A stretch of 64,000 nt of DNA from Moringa oleifera (taxonomy: Eukaryota; Streptophyta; Magnoliopsida; Brassicales; Moringaceae): contig JAJFZO010000433.1 of assembly GCA_021397835.1 (NCBI GenBank), forward strand, positions 1,364,001-1,428,000, given 5' to 3'. This document shows, one piece after another, positions 1-13,646 of this stretch. Both the position numbers and the translations under genes were made by a program. The notes under the pieces are model-generated. The model worked only from the letters and a program-made list of their open reading frames with translations. It ran no database searches and was not told the DNA's origin. The stretch's first letter is position 1, and every line of letters begins with the position of its first letter.

Positions 1-223
1 TGGAACTGAATCATGCACAAGGTTTCCAACGGTCTCTAGTTTAGCTTTTAATGCCGCAAAAGCCTCTCGAACTTCTGCTTCTTTCTCTGCTGCCTCCTGC
101 TTGTTCTTTTCTGTCTTCATAATCACCTCAGATGCATCGCCACCCGCCTTTTGTCAAATCAACTCCATGATTCAGTTTCATGAAAAATCTCAAGCAGGTT
201 TATATATTCATGGACCCGTGTAT

Positions 224-263
<40 letters not shown>

Positions 264-1079
264 ATCCCTCCATAAAATAATGTAAAATAATAAACAACCT
301 GCATTCATATGCATACATAAGTTCATGTGCATTGGCACAAATACAGAGATGAACAATGAGACACATGGGAGAAGAACATAACATGAGGAGTTACAAATAG
401 GAACTAGAAAAAATCATAATTTCTAGCCTTGGCCAGTCATACGTTTCTGGAAATTTCATATAAAAACAGTCCAACATTGGACTAACGGGCTTATGTTCTC
501 CTGGTCTAGCAAAAAAAAAAAAAAAAAAATAATAATAATAAAAAATAACACAACCATGCCAATAAGTAGAAGTTGCAAAAGGCACTCTAATGAGTCAGAA
601 TCGCGTCTCTTAGAATCTTCTTACCAACGCCGTCAGTTCCATCTGTTCTCCTTTGCTTTGCTTTCTCAGCAACTAAACATAATATATAGAAAACAAAAGC
701 CTGATAAATAATTTTAACAACAATAAAACAGAGAAGTACTTACAATTTTAAGTTGAGCAACTTGTTTGTTGAGTTTGTTGAACTCCTTTCTGTAATTTTC
801 GACTTCATACTGACCTATAACAATGAAAATTAAAGAAACAGGAAACTTCAATTCTGACAGAAAAATGAAACTTCTCTAACGATTTAATTAAAATTCAGAA
901 AGAACTAAAGAAAAGAACGAACAGGACAGTGTTTAAGGATAATTACGTTGACGCCATTCCTTATCGAGTTTGATGATCTCGTCGACGATTTCGACGCTGG
1001 CAAAACGCCGACGCTGAGATTCCCGTATGATCTCTGGGTTATGACCCTTCTCTTCTCTGAACAAATTGATATCCAACAT
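1..1079 (-). CDS. Seryl-tRNA synthetase, cytosolic type (5' part, cut by window edge)
   Basis: Charges tRNA-Ser with serine in the cytosol. Only the N-terminal part is present, read right to left: exon 1 1079-947, exon 2 814-744, exon 3 147-1, with phases that join cleanly (133, 71 and 147 nt) and GT-AG introns. The product starts MLDINLFREEKGHNPE and continues through QRRRFASVEIVDEI, EWRQRQYEVENYRKEF, NKLNKQVAQLKI and an alanine/lysine/glutamate-rich stretch ending GNLVHDSVP. This is the long antiparallel coiled-coil arm that binds the tRNA variable arm, and MLDINLFR is the usual start of eukaryotic cytosolic SerRS. The catalytic class II domain lies outside the window. There is no N-terminal organelle-targeting extension, which argues for the cytosolic enzyme. 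The second intron carries an (AC)n microsatellite and a poly-A/(AAT)n tract. Confidence 0.9.
229..258. repeat. (AC)n microsatellite in SerRS intron 2
   Basis: An uninterrupted run of about 15 AC units lies within the intron between SerRS exons 2 and 3. Open frames read across it are artefacts of the repeat. Confidence 0.9.
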
Positions 1080-3380
1080 TTCTTCTCCCTCCCTCTCTCT
1101 GTCTCTCTCTAGCTGTCACTTTGAAACTACAAGAAGATCAAATGAAAGGGAATGAGCAATGCTTGTCTCTGCCAAAAACCCTACTATCTTTAAGGTGCCA
1201 AAGCCGTAAATCTTAAGAGCTTGTTTGGCTACAAGACGAACCTGTCCCCTAGTCCGGATAGAATATCTCTGCTTATTATATATCTTCCTTGGTTACTTCA
1301 ATTTTCCCTCATCTCTCGTTTCATCTTACTTAATACTTCAATTAAATACTGACTTCAAGTAAAAGCTCAATCTGAGAATAATCTAAATTAACAAAAAATA
1401 AACAATTATATTATAAATTTATTTATTTTAAATTCATAATATAAAAAATAAAAATTTTATAAACTTTGATATTTAATCCACATTATCAAAGATGGTATAA
1501 ATCCTAATATTTATGTATCAATTGAAATAAATTCTTTATTAACGAATTCACAGGGACATTAACAAATAATTAAAAATTAATATTAAATTTTAAAAATTTA
1601 TTCAATTATTTAAAATATTATATTTTTATTATCTCGATTTTTTTTCTTTTTTAAACTTCTTCCATCCTCTCTCAACGGTCACTTTTTTAATTTTCAAAAA
1701 CCTTAACACGAAATCAAATGGATTGTTATTAACTTAGTCAATGATACAAAAGTGCAAATATTCTATTTTAGTAATTTTGCCTTTTCGAATTTTGATCTTA
1801 GAATCAATACATAGATCTACCTGAGATACCTATAATTATCTTTCTATATATATATATATAATTTTATTTTGATCAATTAGAGGAACAAAGAGAGAAAGAT
1901 GGCACTTGAGACCTTTTTTTTTACTTTATTTGATCAACTAATAAACTATGTTATAAATATGAGTTGAAAATGTTAATAATCTATAGTAAAAGAAATCATA
2001 AAAATATTTGAAGAATTTAGCAATTTAATTGATGAAATAAAGAAGGTTACCAATCTAATTGTATTTGAACCTTTTGTAAATTTTATCATCACTCAAAGGG
2101 CTCTCCAATTGTATTTGCAAATCCACCTTGATTTCACAATGCTTCTTGGCTTCATTTTCCTAAGTTTATATAGTAGAGCCATGCACTAATTAGGCCTTAG
2201 GATTGGTGGGTTTTGTATTACCGATATGTGTTGTTTGAGTTTTATGGGCAAGTAAGCGAGACAGATGAAGTGGAAGAGATTAGGTGAAGGTGGTGAGAGA
2301 GGAGATTGATGGAAGGAGAAAAGAAAATGCTTGGAGATGACGAGCTAGACGCGACAGAAGGCCGTGGTGAGGACGAGATGGATGGGAGGAAGGTTTAATG
2401 GGAGAATGTGGAAAAGTTAGAAGACGGGGAGGAAGGAGAAGAGCCTGATGAAGCCTCTACGATGATCAACCCCTTGACTTCTTAAGCCATGAATAAGAGT
2501 AGAGTGCTTTCACCTTCATTGTTGGGAAAAAAACAATGAAAGAACTGTTGAGGTTCGTGAGAAAAAAAAAAGATAATTAGTTGGTTAAAATCAATAATAA
2601 ATATAATAAAATTAAATAAAAAATAAAAATATTTTTGACATTAATTTTATTTTTTAAATAATATTAAATATTAAAAATATATTTTTATTTTTATTATTTT
2701 AAGATTTGTAATATCATATTTGAAACATGAAGCCTTGTTTGATAACTTGAATCAAATATCAAAATTTAATAGAATTTTTTATTTTAAGTTAAATTAATAA
2801 ATAAATATAAAATATTTAAAATATTTTTAATTTAAAATTTAAAATATCATTAAATTAATTATATTATAATAATTTAATTTAATTTAATTTAAAATTTTGA
2901 TAAACATAAAAAAAATTCAAACTATAATCACATATATATAATTTTAAATTACAAAATTTTTTAAAAAAATTATCAAAAATAATTCATCAAAAAAATGTTT
3001 AGATTTGGAAATGAATTCACCTAATTTATTTTTATGATATTTTAATAATAAAAAAATATTAATTTTTTATAATAATTTAAATCAAAATTTAAATTGAATT
3101 AAATTGAATTTAAATTTTAAAGACACAATTAATAAAATTAATACTTTAAAACTATAATTTTTTATATTTTTAAATAAATCATTTTTCTCTAATGAATATG
3201 ATAACTTACTGAATAAACTTTTTGCAAATTAAAAATAATCAAATCTGCTCTAACTAGTAATTTTTAAGAATTCAAAGAACAGGCAACACAAGATCATATT
3301 AAAAGAGTCAATACCATGTAATTTCAACTTTGACATCAATATATGCAGCACATCATTTGATCACAAAAGCCTTATACTGT
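1080..3380. other. Intergenic, AT-rich; no gene seen
   Basis: The first ~120 bp upstream of the SerRS start is CT-rich (ctccctccctctctctgtct) and is probably its 5' UTR or core promoter. Beyond that the tract is mostly A/T with no coding-like frame. A purine-rich island at about 2220-2480 (many GGAG/GAAG units) stands out from the AT background but has no long frame, so its nature is unknown. Confidence 0.6.
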
Positions 3381-3842
3381 TCTGTTTTTACCTGCAACAG
3401 AAATACATAGGGAATGCAGAGGTAAGAAACCAATATCCTCCTTTTTTTACAACTCTATTTCTCACTATACTCAATATGTTTACCCTTATTTGGCGAATCC
3501 TAACTTTAGGACTAAATATAATACAAGTGACTGTAACATTTCTACATTCAATTGCTATGCTACAGCTTTCACAAAAAGAATGACAACCAATGTGGTGATA
3601 GTGTAAAAAAAAGATCAACCTAAGAAATCGGGTCTTGCACCATCCTTGCTGCTGTTTGGACCTTGAGAATTTCAATGGCGTTTTCTGTTTTTCCTGTGGT
3701 GTGATGGTCTTTGCAGTGCCGGGTAGGGCAACCTGTGGTTCATGCTCCAGAAGCCTCGGTCCAAAGAGAAAAACTTGGATTTGAATATGATCTCAACCAA
3801 AAAGGTATACAAAGTACTTCCTGCAGATTCTGCCAGGGTTCA
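3380..3842 (-). other. Probable 3' UTR and downstream region of the synergin-like gene
   Basis: This lies directly downstream of the stop codon at 3843-3845 on the minus strand. Base composition is less AT-extreme than the intergenic DNA to its left. No coding frame of interest is visible. The poly(A) site cannot be fixed from sequence alone. Confidence 0.4.
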
Positions 3843-6800
3843 TCAGCCAGCATGTGTGGGTGGCAAGCTTGGAGGATCAGAACTGATTAGATTTGCCCAC
3901 AAATTTGCAAGAGTCACAAAGTAGTGTTCCCCATTCCAAATCACCATCCGCATGCCTGTTTCAGGGAGAATTCATCAGAGAACTTGGCAGTAGAGAAATT
4001 ACAAATGTGGGATTTTGTCAGTTAGTCTCACAATGAACGAGGCAAAACAGGTTTCTACAAGAAATGAACAAAGTGTCTTCTCTGCTTCAGACTTTGAGAT
4101 TCGGTTTTGTTTCCCCCCCCACCAACCAAGTCACCCACCAGTTATCAAATTAGCATCTTACTATTTTCTCCACCTTCAGTGATCTTAAGAATAATACTCT
4201 TCAAGGTTCAATAGCTTTGATAAATTTCCTGGAGGACTACCAAGGAAAGATACATAAACTGTTTCGGGTCTGTTAAGATAACATGCAAGGTAACTCTCTA
4301 GCATGTACAGCATGTACATCTTCATTGACAAAGCCCATATATGTAGAAGGACTAATCAATATTTTCGTACCTGGTATCGTTCCGGCAGTTAAAAGAGACA
4401 CCCGACAGGTAGGTTCTTGCCCAGAGAAAACATGGTTATAAAGTGAAAGTGCATCAAGATCACCAACATGCTTGATCGATTCTAGTAGAGTGTTAACACT
4501 TCCATCATACTCAAAACTTGCTGATTCAGCCATGTTCGGAAGAGCTTCTTTGAGTCCTGAACTTGACCATGAAGTGGAACAGTCATTCATGAGAGCTAAC
4601 ATGCTCATGGGATCTGCAGAACTTAGTAATACCCACGGCTTGTAAAGTCTGATAGAAGACCTCAGAATTTCAACAACTCTGTAAATTTCTGCAAGGGCAA
4701 GAAGATACTTCTTCCCTGTAGATACAAAAGACATTACAGTATGGGATAAGTAAATGTATAGCATCTTCATCATTGACATGCATGATTATATTATATCATA
4801 CCTTGGGGCTTAGATAACACTTGATCATAAATATTCTTCTCTAATGCCTGCTTCCAAATAAAGGCACCATGTTTCAGCTCTTGAGCACAAACAGAAATAA
4901 TTCTGGACCACGTGGAAACATAATTAGCTTGCTCCTCTATTGATCCCCCAGTTAGAATCTTCAGCGTCAATCCAACATGTTTTAAGAGTTCAATAGTTGA
5001 TCTTAAATCCTGCTCTGCCTATTCAAGACAAAACAAAAACAATTGTTATGTGGTGTGAGAATGAAGAAGATAGTTAGCAAAACAATGAGCTTCTGATAAA
5101 CATATGATCATTAAGAGAACAAGACATATGCCATCATATGCAGAGCAGCTGAGAGAGAGCAAGAGACGATAGAATGATACCACCATTGTGAGTCATTTCT
5201 AGAGATGCTTATGTGTCAGTGATGAGCAACTGGATTCTTAATATTTCACAGCTTCAATAGAAGGATGGTAATGACCCAGCCAGGTTGCATTAATTGGTCA
5301 TAACAATGTAGTTGCTCAACAATTGTTTAGGCTTAAAGCTAACAAAATTTGCTAGCAGTTGAACGGCAAGCAACACAGTCTAAAGTTTGTGTAACTGTTC
5401 TAAGTCTCCCTAGTCATGAAATATGAAGTTACCCTGTAATCAATCTGCCTAATAGTGAATTTCTATTATATTGGCACCATAGACAAGAGACACCTTCAAA
5501 TTCCTAAGTACACCAATGGATACTCTCATTATCTATTTTATTGATTTCTCATTCCAAAGAGCTATTTGGAAGAAACCAAGCCTACTTAGAATGGTCTTAC
5601 CAGTTTAACTTTTGTTTGCATGGGTTTGTGATCTTCTCAAACGGAAAGCAGGGGGAACAAGAGACTGAAATAATATAGCAAAGGTATTCTTGCCATATTC
5701 GATAATTGAGGTATCCAAGTAGGAAAATTCGATTACCAGATTGGGGGAACCCCATCCTTCTCAGGCCCTAAATTTAATGACCAAGTAAAAACTCAATGGC
5801 CATAAGAGGATTCGAATACTGGATCTGACCTATAAATTGACACTTGCGTACCATAGGCTGACCCTTTACCATATCGGCAATTTTCCGTACCCTTATTTTA
5901 CAGTTCAAACAATTTCAACATGACAATCCTATAAATTTTTATACTTTTCCAAAAAAGAAAGTCACTTGGAAACTGATGAAGATGTATTTACCCAAACTGA
6001 AATGTTTTTATAACTTAACACAGAAAAAAAAGAAGATAAATTCATGCTTCCCAGTTAAACAAAGGAAATGAAACCTACCAATGATAATTTCTTTGATAAC
6101 TGATATTCAGACTCAAGTGCCTGGAACTTTGGCTCCCACAAGACTTGCATGAATTCATCAAGGAGAATGTCTCTTGGTGAGAGATGCTCTAGGTCAACTT
6201 CTCCAGGGATCATACTATCCTGTTGCAGTTGATTATGAAGATCCTGTAACGGCAGACACAAGCAAAGATTTATAAGTTCCAAGCAAACTGATCTTTATAT
6301 TTTCTCCTCAAAAGCAATTACAGGTTTGGCTCCTCCTGCAACGATGGGACAAATTGACAACAAAGTGGACATAATTAATTGTTGCTGACATTGTTTCAAG
6401 TGGCTCGATCCATATCTATGCATGAGAAGTTATCCATGTTTGTAAAGACATTAAATAATAATGTGTACGTGTGTGAGAGACAGTTTAGCTATTTGACGAA
6501 CACACCAAAAATCAGTAATTAACTGTTGTCAGCATTATCTATATTGATTCAAGAAGTAAATAGGCGGCACAAGTAATGCATGTGAAAGAGACAGAAGATA
6601 ACAATGAAATGAAAGTTAATCTTAGCCACCTGCCATGCTGCTCATTGAGCAATGGAGTGATCAGTATTTTCTGAAAACTATTGCAAAACTGACAAGACAT
6701 TATGGCTAATGCATTTTCTGTGATCTACAGAGACAGAGCAATCTCATGCAAATAGTACATGTAAAGAAAGCTCCTCTATATTCAGATCCTCATAAACTTA

Positions 6801-9800
6801 TTTTTACATCACATAAAGTTGGCACCATACAAGTGTTCCAAGTGTCAAGCTGTGTTAAAAATACAAATAGGTTACTTTACATTCTACTAACAACTTATTG
6901 AAATTTCTTCTCTTTCTGTGATCAGAACATCACATGTATTTATGCACCCGCACATGTGTGTGTATATATATATATATCATATTTGTACATATTTATTTAT
7001 ATAGCACCAAAGTGTATAACCCTTTACCAGAGTTGTTAGCCTTTGAGGTCTGGTTTTCTATGAACTTTACAAAGTCATCTAATTTACAAAATATTTACCC
7101 AATACCCACAATTTTAAAGCACAAAGCCTCAATCGCCTCAAAAGCTCGTCCATTTCTTTCACACTATGTTGTCCAAAAATCACTAAAGGAATCATCCTAA
7201 ATATTTTCCTTCTTTCTTTAGAGATTTTCAACCCTGCCTAGACCTTCGGAGGTCAGGGTTTCAATCAAATCTACAACATCCTTATTATTCCTTAATGCAT
7301 AATCAACCATTCTTCCTGGTATGCTACAAAGTTTATTAGAAGTAAGATGGCTAACAACACCTTTTCTTATGGAGCATATTGAGTACTGCCCTAAAGATTT
7401 AAGGTTCCCAAACAAGTTGGAGAGGGAAATTGATAGGATGAGTTAACACATTATGTTTGAAATATGCAGTCAGTTAAACAAGCATCTCAGGATCATTTGG
7501 AAGCTTGTCTCCTAAACTGAAAGAACACCGAACACTGTACAAATAATAGCGAAGGAGAAGGCAAAAGAAGCATATAACCAAATGCAGCTGCCAACCTGGA
7601 TCTCCTCATCAAGCACTTTCACTTCAGCTTCTTCACCAGACTGAGCGGCAATGCTTCGAGCTTTCTAATAAAAAAGCCATATTTTACGAATTTAATAGTC
7701 TCCAAGACTTAGATAAAAGAAAACAAAAGAAAGATTCTTAAGAAGCCTATTGACCTTCAGATTGCCAAGATGGTTTAGCGCAATGTAGCATAATTCATCC
7801 TTCAATTTAGAGTAGAAATCCACATAATCATTCAGCTCTGCTTTGGTGTCATACTTCTTATGTGAATGTCCAATACCAGGAAGAGATTCAACTCCAGCTC
7901 CTAAGAACGCACCTTTAAACTCCCAGGAATCATCATCAAAATCATTATTGCCATTTACTAAATTGGAGTCAAAACCAGCGGAACCAAGTCCATTATTGGT
8001 TGGCTTTTCAGTATTCCCATGATTAACAGAAGTCTTCTCCTCAGCTTGACTGTACAAACTTGATAGTAGATCATGTATGGATATGTTGGAAGCAGGATTC
8101 TTGATGTGATCTATTGGGGGAATGGCAGGTTCAGAAGTTAAAGTATCTTGCTGAACTATAGGATCAGCCTTTTCCAGTTCTCCATCACCAAAAATGGACA
8201 GAGGTAACGGTCCTTTGTGCTTCTCCAACCTTAGCTCATTCCTCTGAGAATACAAAGAAAATAGTTCCAATGAATGGAAAAACAAACAATAGTTACCAAA
8301 GGATGTAGAGCCAGTGAAGCCTTCTGATGCCATGCAAAATATAAAATGTCAGAAGAGAACTTAAAGACGTCTGGCAATAATCTAAACTTTGCTGAAGTTT
8401 TACTGATCTCTATTAGGGCAAGATATATTCATTGGAAGAACACAAGTAAAAATAGGTAGCTGGAATTGCCCCAGTCAAACAAAGTCCATCTTACTTCTGT
8501 CTCAGAAGTAGCTTTATAAAATGCATGCATTTCTTATTTGCTTTCACAACACACAGTCATAAAGATGTCACTTATGCATTTAACATATCAAACAAGCCAA
8601 TACCTGGGCTTCATCACATGCAAACGCTTCAACATCAGCAGAAAACATGTCAGCAGCCTTTTGCTCTTCCTGCGACAAAAATTGAAGTTTAATAATGTGC
8701 ATTGTTTGAAGATCCAAACATGGTTAGTGAGAAACACAAGACAATACTGGTTAAATTGTCACCTTATCCTTTAATCCATTTTCTGAAAATGCAACCTTAA
8801 ATGCAAAGGAGTTTTCATGAGAATCAACATTCCTAATTGGAGAAGAACTCAACCAAATTTCAGTTTCATTCTGCTTGCTATGAGAGAATGAATTGGAGGC
8901 AATGCTGTTTTGACTTGTCGGATTTGAATTGAAATCAAATCCAAAAGCCCAACCACCAGAGTTATGTGAAATTACATCTGATGCAGCAAACAAATCACCA
9001 GGCTCTTTTGAACCATTCCCAAACCCAGAGAAGAGTTCAGCCCCTTCAGAATTTTTCAGCCTGTTGCCCTCAACCTTCAAAATAGAAAATGTCAGACTTG
9101 ACAGCCCAAACTGCTAAACAAATATATGCATACACGTAAAAAGTGGTGATCATGAATGACACACACACACAAAGAAAAAGGAAAAGAAAAGGCTACTTAG
9201 GAGCAAATACAGATCCTATTAGGTACATAGAAAGCCCAATGCCTAACTCAAGGACTACCATTCACTGGATATGTGGTCAACCGTATAAGGCAGCATCAAG
9301 GAAACAAAATTAATATCCATTAGGCTATTGGGGCTTCAACTTATAATCCTGATAATTACCCTTAGTACCTAGCCGAAACATTGCCATATAATTTGGGACC
9401 CCATTTCAAGGGTAAATGTAAGTATGGTTTTGATTACAAAAACCATATTTCAGATGTCCATAATCCAGTATACATCGGAAAACAATAGAAAGCAACAATT
9501 GCTAGTACGACCCACGGTTTTGGATATACCATAGGGAATCAAACTTTCAAAACCTTCAATATCAGATATTTCAATGTTAACTACCTATAGAACAAGAATG
9601 TGCATCAAGTTGGATGACTTAAACGGAAATTTCCAATCTGGAAAAACGATTTCTGTTTTCTTTATTTTTCTAGGCAACCAAATGTAAGCAAAGCAGTAGA
9701 TATTTAATACATCATATTTCAAAAATAACATTTACCTTAGTCTTGGCATCTACTTCCTGGGTTTCAGATTCTGCAACCTTAAATTCCCATCCATCACCGT

Positions 9801-11363
9801 CGTCAAAAGCCCCATTTGTAGAAGCCAAATCAGAATTCAACCAGCCAGCTTCTGTATTTACCCTAATAACATGTGAATTCTTCTTACTTAAATCCGAACT
9901 TGACAGATTCCAATTCAAATTTGAAACATTTGAGTCCAATGTCAGCCCATTTTCAGTCTTCTTCTCCGCATTCTGATTGAATCAATTTGCAATATAATCA
10001 TGAGAACCCTTTCTAGATCGAAAATAATCAATTTTCTACGGTTCCTTTTGGTTGCAGGAAAATCTATTATGAGGAAACAAAGAACTCTAATTTGCAGCAT
10101 ACTTCAGTGATGCCAAGCAGAGTAAAGAAAGGCTACAGCCTTCACGTGAAATCGAACAATGGTCACAGCTTGGTTTGCTTGACTTTAAAGAAATACAATA
10201 TTAAAAGTAAAGGAGAGGGAAAAGATCAAACATTAGACAGTCAATTCTTACTGGTGTATTTAATTTTCTCAGCAACCAAAGGGAGCTTAAAATCACTTAA
10301 AAAGCAATAAGAACCACAGAGTTGTTACCTCAGAAAGTTCATCGCCAGTTGATACCTTGGACTGGGCAGCCTTGAATTCCCATCCACCATCCTCATCCTC
10401 GTCCTCAATCTGATTGACACTAGAAGTTATTCCATTTGAATCCAAACTTGCATCATTACTATATGAATTGGACACATTTCTATTCAAATCCGTCCCATAT
10501 GCATCCAAATTCAACGGATTCCAACTCAAACTCCGTCCATGACTACTAGAATTCGTAACATCTCTACTTGATTCCAACCCATTTAAATCCATATTCAACG
10601 GAATAGAATTCATATCACCTCCTGCTGTTCCCAAATCTGACACACTTCTATCCAAACTCAATCCATTCCAATCCCGATTATTTCCATTCAAATATAAGTT
10701 CTCCCCATTTTTACCCGATTTCGAACCTTTCAAATTCAAATCGGTCGAGTCTCGTCTCAACCCATTTTCAGGCTTACTAGGCTCACTCTGTTTATACAAA
10801 TTTTCAATCAAATCATTGAAATCGGCAGCAACAATCAGATTAGATCCCTTCTTTGCGAGTTCATCATCATTATTATTATTATTATTACTATGGTTCTTTT
10901 TGTTTATAGTAGAGAAGAGATCAGTTACACCATTGAAAGATGCATCCACTACACCTGATCTTCCCTTCTCCTCCTCCTCCTCGTCCTCCTGCTGCCCAAA
11001 TATCGACAACGGTATAGCACCTTGGGGTTTGAACAAGCCAACAGGACTCATCTTCTTTGAGTCGATCTGACTTGGCGCCGACCCGGGCTGAGTCAGCTCC
11101 GTCGAATCATTTCCATTACGATCTATGAAGAACCCGAATGGATCAGAAGGCGGTGGGAATAGGAAGGGCTTAGTGGGGAGTGACTCGGTGCGGGAGATAA
11201 CACCGGGGTAGTTGATGAAGTCTCCCCAATCATCATCGTCTTCGACGTTGTTCTTGTTCTTCTCCGGGGTTATGGCTGAGAAGGAACCATAGATGTGACT
11301 CGACACGAAGGTGAAGTCACCGAAACCATCCTCGTCATCGTTTCCGTCCTGATTCCCCGCCAT
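3843..11363 (-). CDS. Synergin-gamma-like acidic WEF-motif protein (1015 aa)
   Basis: Ten exons join in frame: 11363-10329, 9972-9736, 9074-8763, 8669-8604, 8243-7755, 7664-7596, 6243-6079, 5018-4802, 4715-4371, 3955-3843. The N-terminal ~700 residues are low-complexity (Ser/Asn/Asp-rich) with acidic clusters followed by aromatic motifs: DEDGFGDFTFV near residue 10, DDDDWGDFI, DEDGGWEFKAA, DDGDGWEFKVAE and DDDSWEFKGAF. Such acidic W/F-x-F motifs typically bind clathrin-adaptor ear domains. The C-terminal ~280 residues are folded-looking (WEPKFQALESEYQLSKKL, WSRIISVCAQELKHG, SLYNHVFSG, TCRVSLLTAGTIPGM) and end with WNGEHYFVTLANLWANLI. I recognise this as the plant protein often labelled dentin sialophosphoprotein-related or synergin gamma-like. 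A role at AP-1/trans-Golgi membranes is inferred from animal synergin gamma, not shown here. Exon 1 holds the poly-Asn run and an EEDEEEEE run, both coded by trinucleotide repeats. Confidence 0.75.
5690..5885 (-). mobile_element. Possible tRNA-derived SINE remnant in an intron
   Basis: Within the intron between exons 7 and 8 of the synergin-like gene, the minus strand reads like a polymerase III SINE head. There is a TGGTAAAGGGTC stretch resembling an A box, and about 50 nt later TATTCGAATCC (5808-5818), close to the B-box consensus GGTTCGANTCC. A GC-richer body follows. No poly-A/T tail or target-site duplication was confirmed. Confidence 0.3.
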
Positions 11364-12721
11364 GGGGCTCAGCTCTCTCGCTCTCGCTCTCTCTCTCTCC
11401 CCCCCCTCTGCTCTTCTGTATTTGCCGTTGAGTGCACAGGTTACGTCAGTATGCGCACTTACGGCTTATTCTAGCCAGCTTGGATGCCCCCGCTCCTGGC
11501 CTAATTGATTCCAGCCGAGATTCACCGCACCGTCACTTACATAATCTCACCTCTCTCATCACCAAAAGTTTATAGATTATTTTTCTTTAAAAAAAAAAAT
11601 CCTTTACAAGTTACAATTTTATGATTTTATCAATGAAAACGTTATAAATTTTTTTAAAAATATTTCTACCTATAAAAATCGTAATAATTATATTTTCTAT
11701 AAAAGGTACACCCTTTAGGCCCTTTACAGCCATAACTAAAATATAAAGATTATAATTTCTACAAAATGTAAATAATTAAAAAAATATTTTTTCTAAAAAA
11801 TTATATCTTCCCACATAAGTTAAAGATATTAAAAAAGTAAAACATATAATAATTTATAAAAATATCTTCAAAAATTTAAAAAATAATTTACACAAACCAA
11901 ACTAATTAGGTTTTAAAATTTGAAAATAAGAACAAAACCTAAACACTAACTAAAGTATTAGATTTTATTTTATATTTTAAAAGTCGCATGGATGGCGAAT
12001 TATCAGCGAAATGATATCATTTTATAGGTTTAATTTTTTACTTAAATAATATTATTTTTTAAAAAATTAAAAAATAATATATTAAAATTTAAGATAAAAA
12101 TATAATATTCAATTTTTTATATTATTAATCAAGCCTTTTATTTTAAAAATATAAATTAAATATAAATTTATTGATTTAAATTAAATTGTAATTAAAACAA
12201 TTAATTTTTTATTAAAATATATAAAAATAATTCAAACAATTTTTTATTTCATAAACATTCTAAAATTTTTATGATGATAATTTAAATATTTTTAATTTAT
12301 AAAAGTTTTAAATCATATTTATTATAAAAAATTTTTTAATTTAGAAATCTTCTATTATTTTTATAATTAAGTTATTTAAAATTTATATTTAATTTATCAC
12401 ATTTAAATATAAAATTTAATTATATGATATAAAATAAAAATTAAAAATTTCTAAAATTTTTATTTTACAATTATTTATATTATTATTATTTAAAAAATTA
12501 TTATTATTTATTTTATTATTTATCTTAATAATATGTATTAAATTATTATAATTATTTTCCACCTTTCCAAATTTTGGCAAATGTGAATTAACTCAAATTA
12601 ATACATCAGATGAGAATAGACAACATGAATACACAGCCATGTCAAATACATCATTAACAACAGAGAAACTGAAACTCCTAAGACCACAAGAAGAAAGCCA
12701 CAAGAGAGAACCACAGAATCA
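11364..12721. other. Intergenic; promoter-proximal CT tract then AT-rich DNA
   Basis: Just upstream of the synergin-like start is a CT/C tract (ctctctctctcccccccctc) and GC-moderate sequence to about 11550, probably its 5' UTR/promoter. From 11570 to 12560 the DNA is almost pure A/T with no coding frame. About 12600-12721 is the likely 3' UTR of the GPI-anchored protein gene. Confidence 0.5.
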
Positions 12722-13608
12722 CTAAACCAGAAGAGAAAAAAATGCGGCGGCAGCCGCCACCAGCGGCAAGCAACGGCTTGATCCGGCCATGGAAACCCTA
12801 AAACCTCCGTTGGCGAAGCTTCCGGCCGGCGAGTTGGTGCTTAACACGACGACCATCCAGTCGTCTTCGGAGCCCAGACCAGCGCCTGTGTACTTGGAGT
12901 CGTTCAGGTACTTGGCGTAGTTGGTGCGCGTGTAGTTGGTAAGAACAAGGGTAGGAACCCGGTCGTGCACGCAGACGGGAAGGATCGCACCGTCGCGTGT
13001 GCTGTTGACGTCGATCTTGCACTTGGAGAGGAGTTTCGGGTAGTTGGAGAGCGAGCCTGGGGATGTCATTGCCGTGCTGGTGCCGGGGCAAGGCTGGTCT
13101 TCAAGCTGTTCGGCGACTTGGTCGGCCAGGCAGCCCGCGTTGTCGTTCTTAGCCAGCGGCGGAAGGTTCAGTGATGATCGGTAGCTGTTAATGGCTTGGA
13201 GAAGATTATCTTTTTCATCTGCAGATTGTTCAACAAGGGGTTGTTACGAAAAAAGCCAATACACGAGTGAAATGGTACAAACAGGAGCAAGGTTTTCCGG
13301 AGATGCCCTGACTGGATAAGAGGAAAATTGCTGAGAAAATGCCCAAATGATGATATCACCAATTGTTTTGTTCAAGTTCTCTGTTCTTATTGTTTCTAAT
13401 TAATTCAGACAGGAAGTGCAAAGAAGCACAGTCAACTTCCACTACCCATTTCATTAAACAGAATGTCTTAATCTTACATGCAGCTTCTTCACAACATCTG
13501 TGTCCTAGCAACTTTTTCTGGATTTTCAAGTTATTGTCACTTTCTCACATGCCAAACAAGAAAGTAGGAACCCCTTTGACTGAGGAAGAAAAGACTGTTT
13601 CCCCAATA

Positions 13609-13646
<38 letters not shown>

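Noticed and set aside
7218..7415. 65-aa minus-strand frame inside an intron of the synergin-like gene
   Set aside because: No splice sites or motifs linking it to the gene. Possibly an old element fragment, but not supportable.
12798..13174. Overlapping frames within the GPI-anchored protein gene, both strands
   Set aside because: Shadows of a GC-rich coding exon; the chosen frame has the family motifs, signal peptide and GPI tail.
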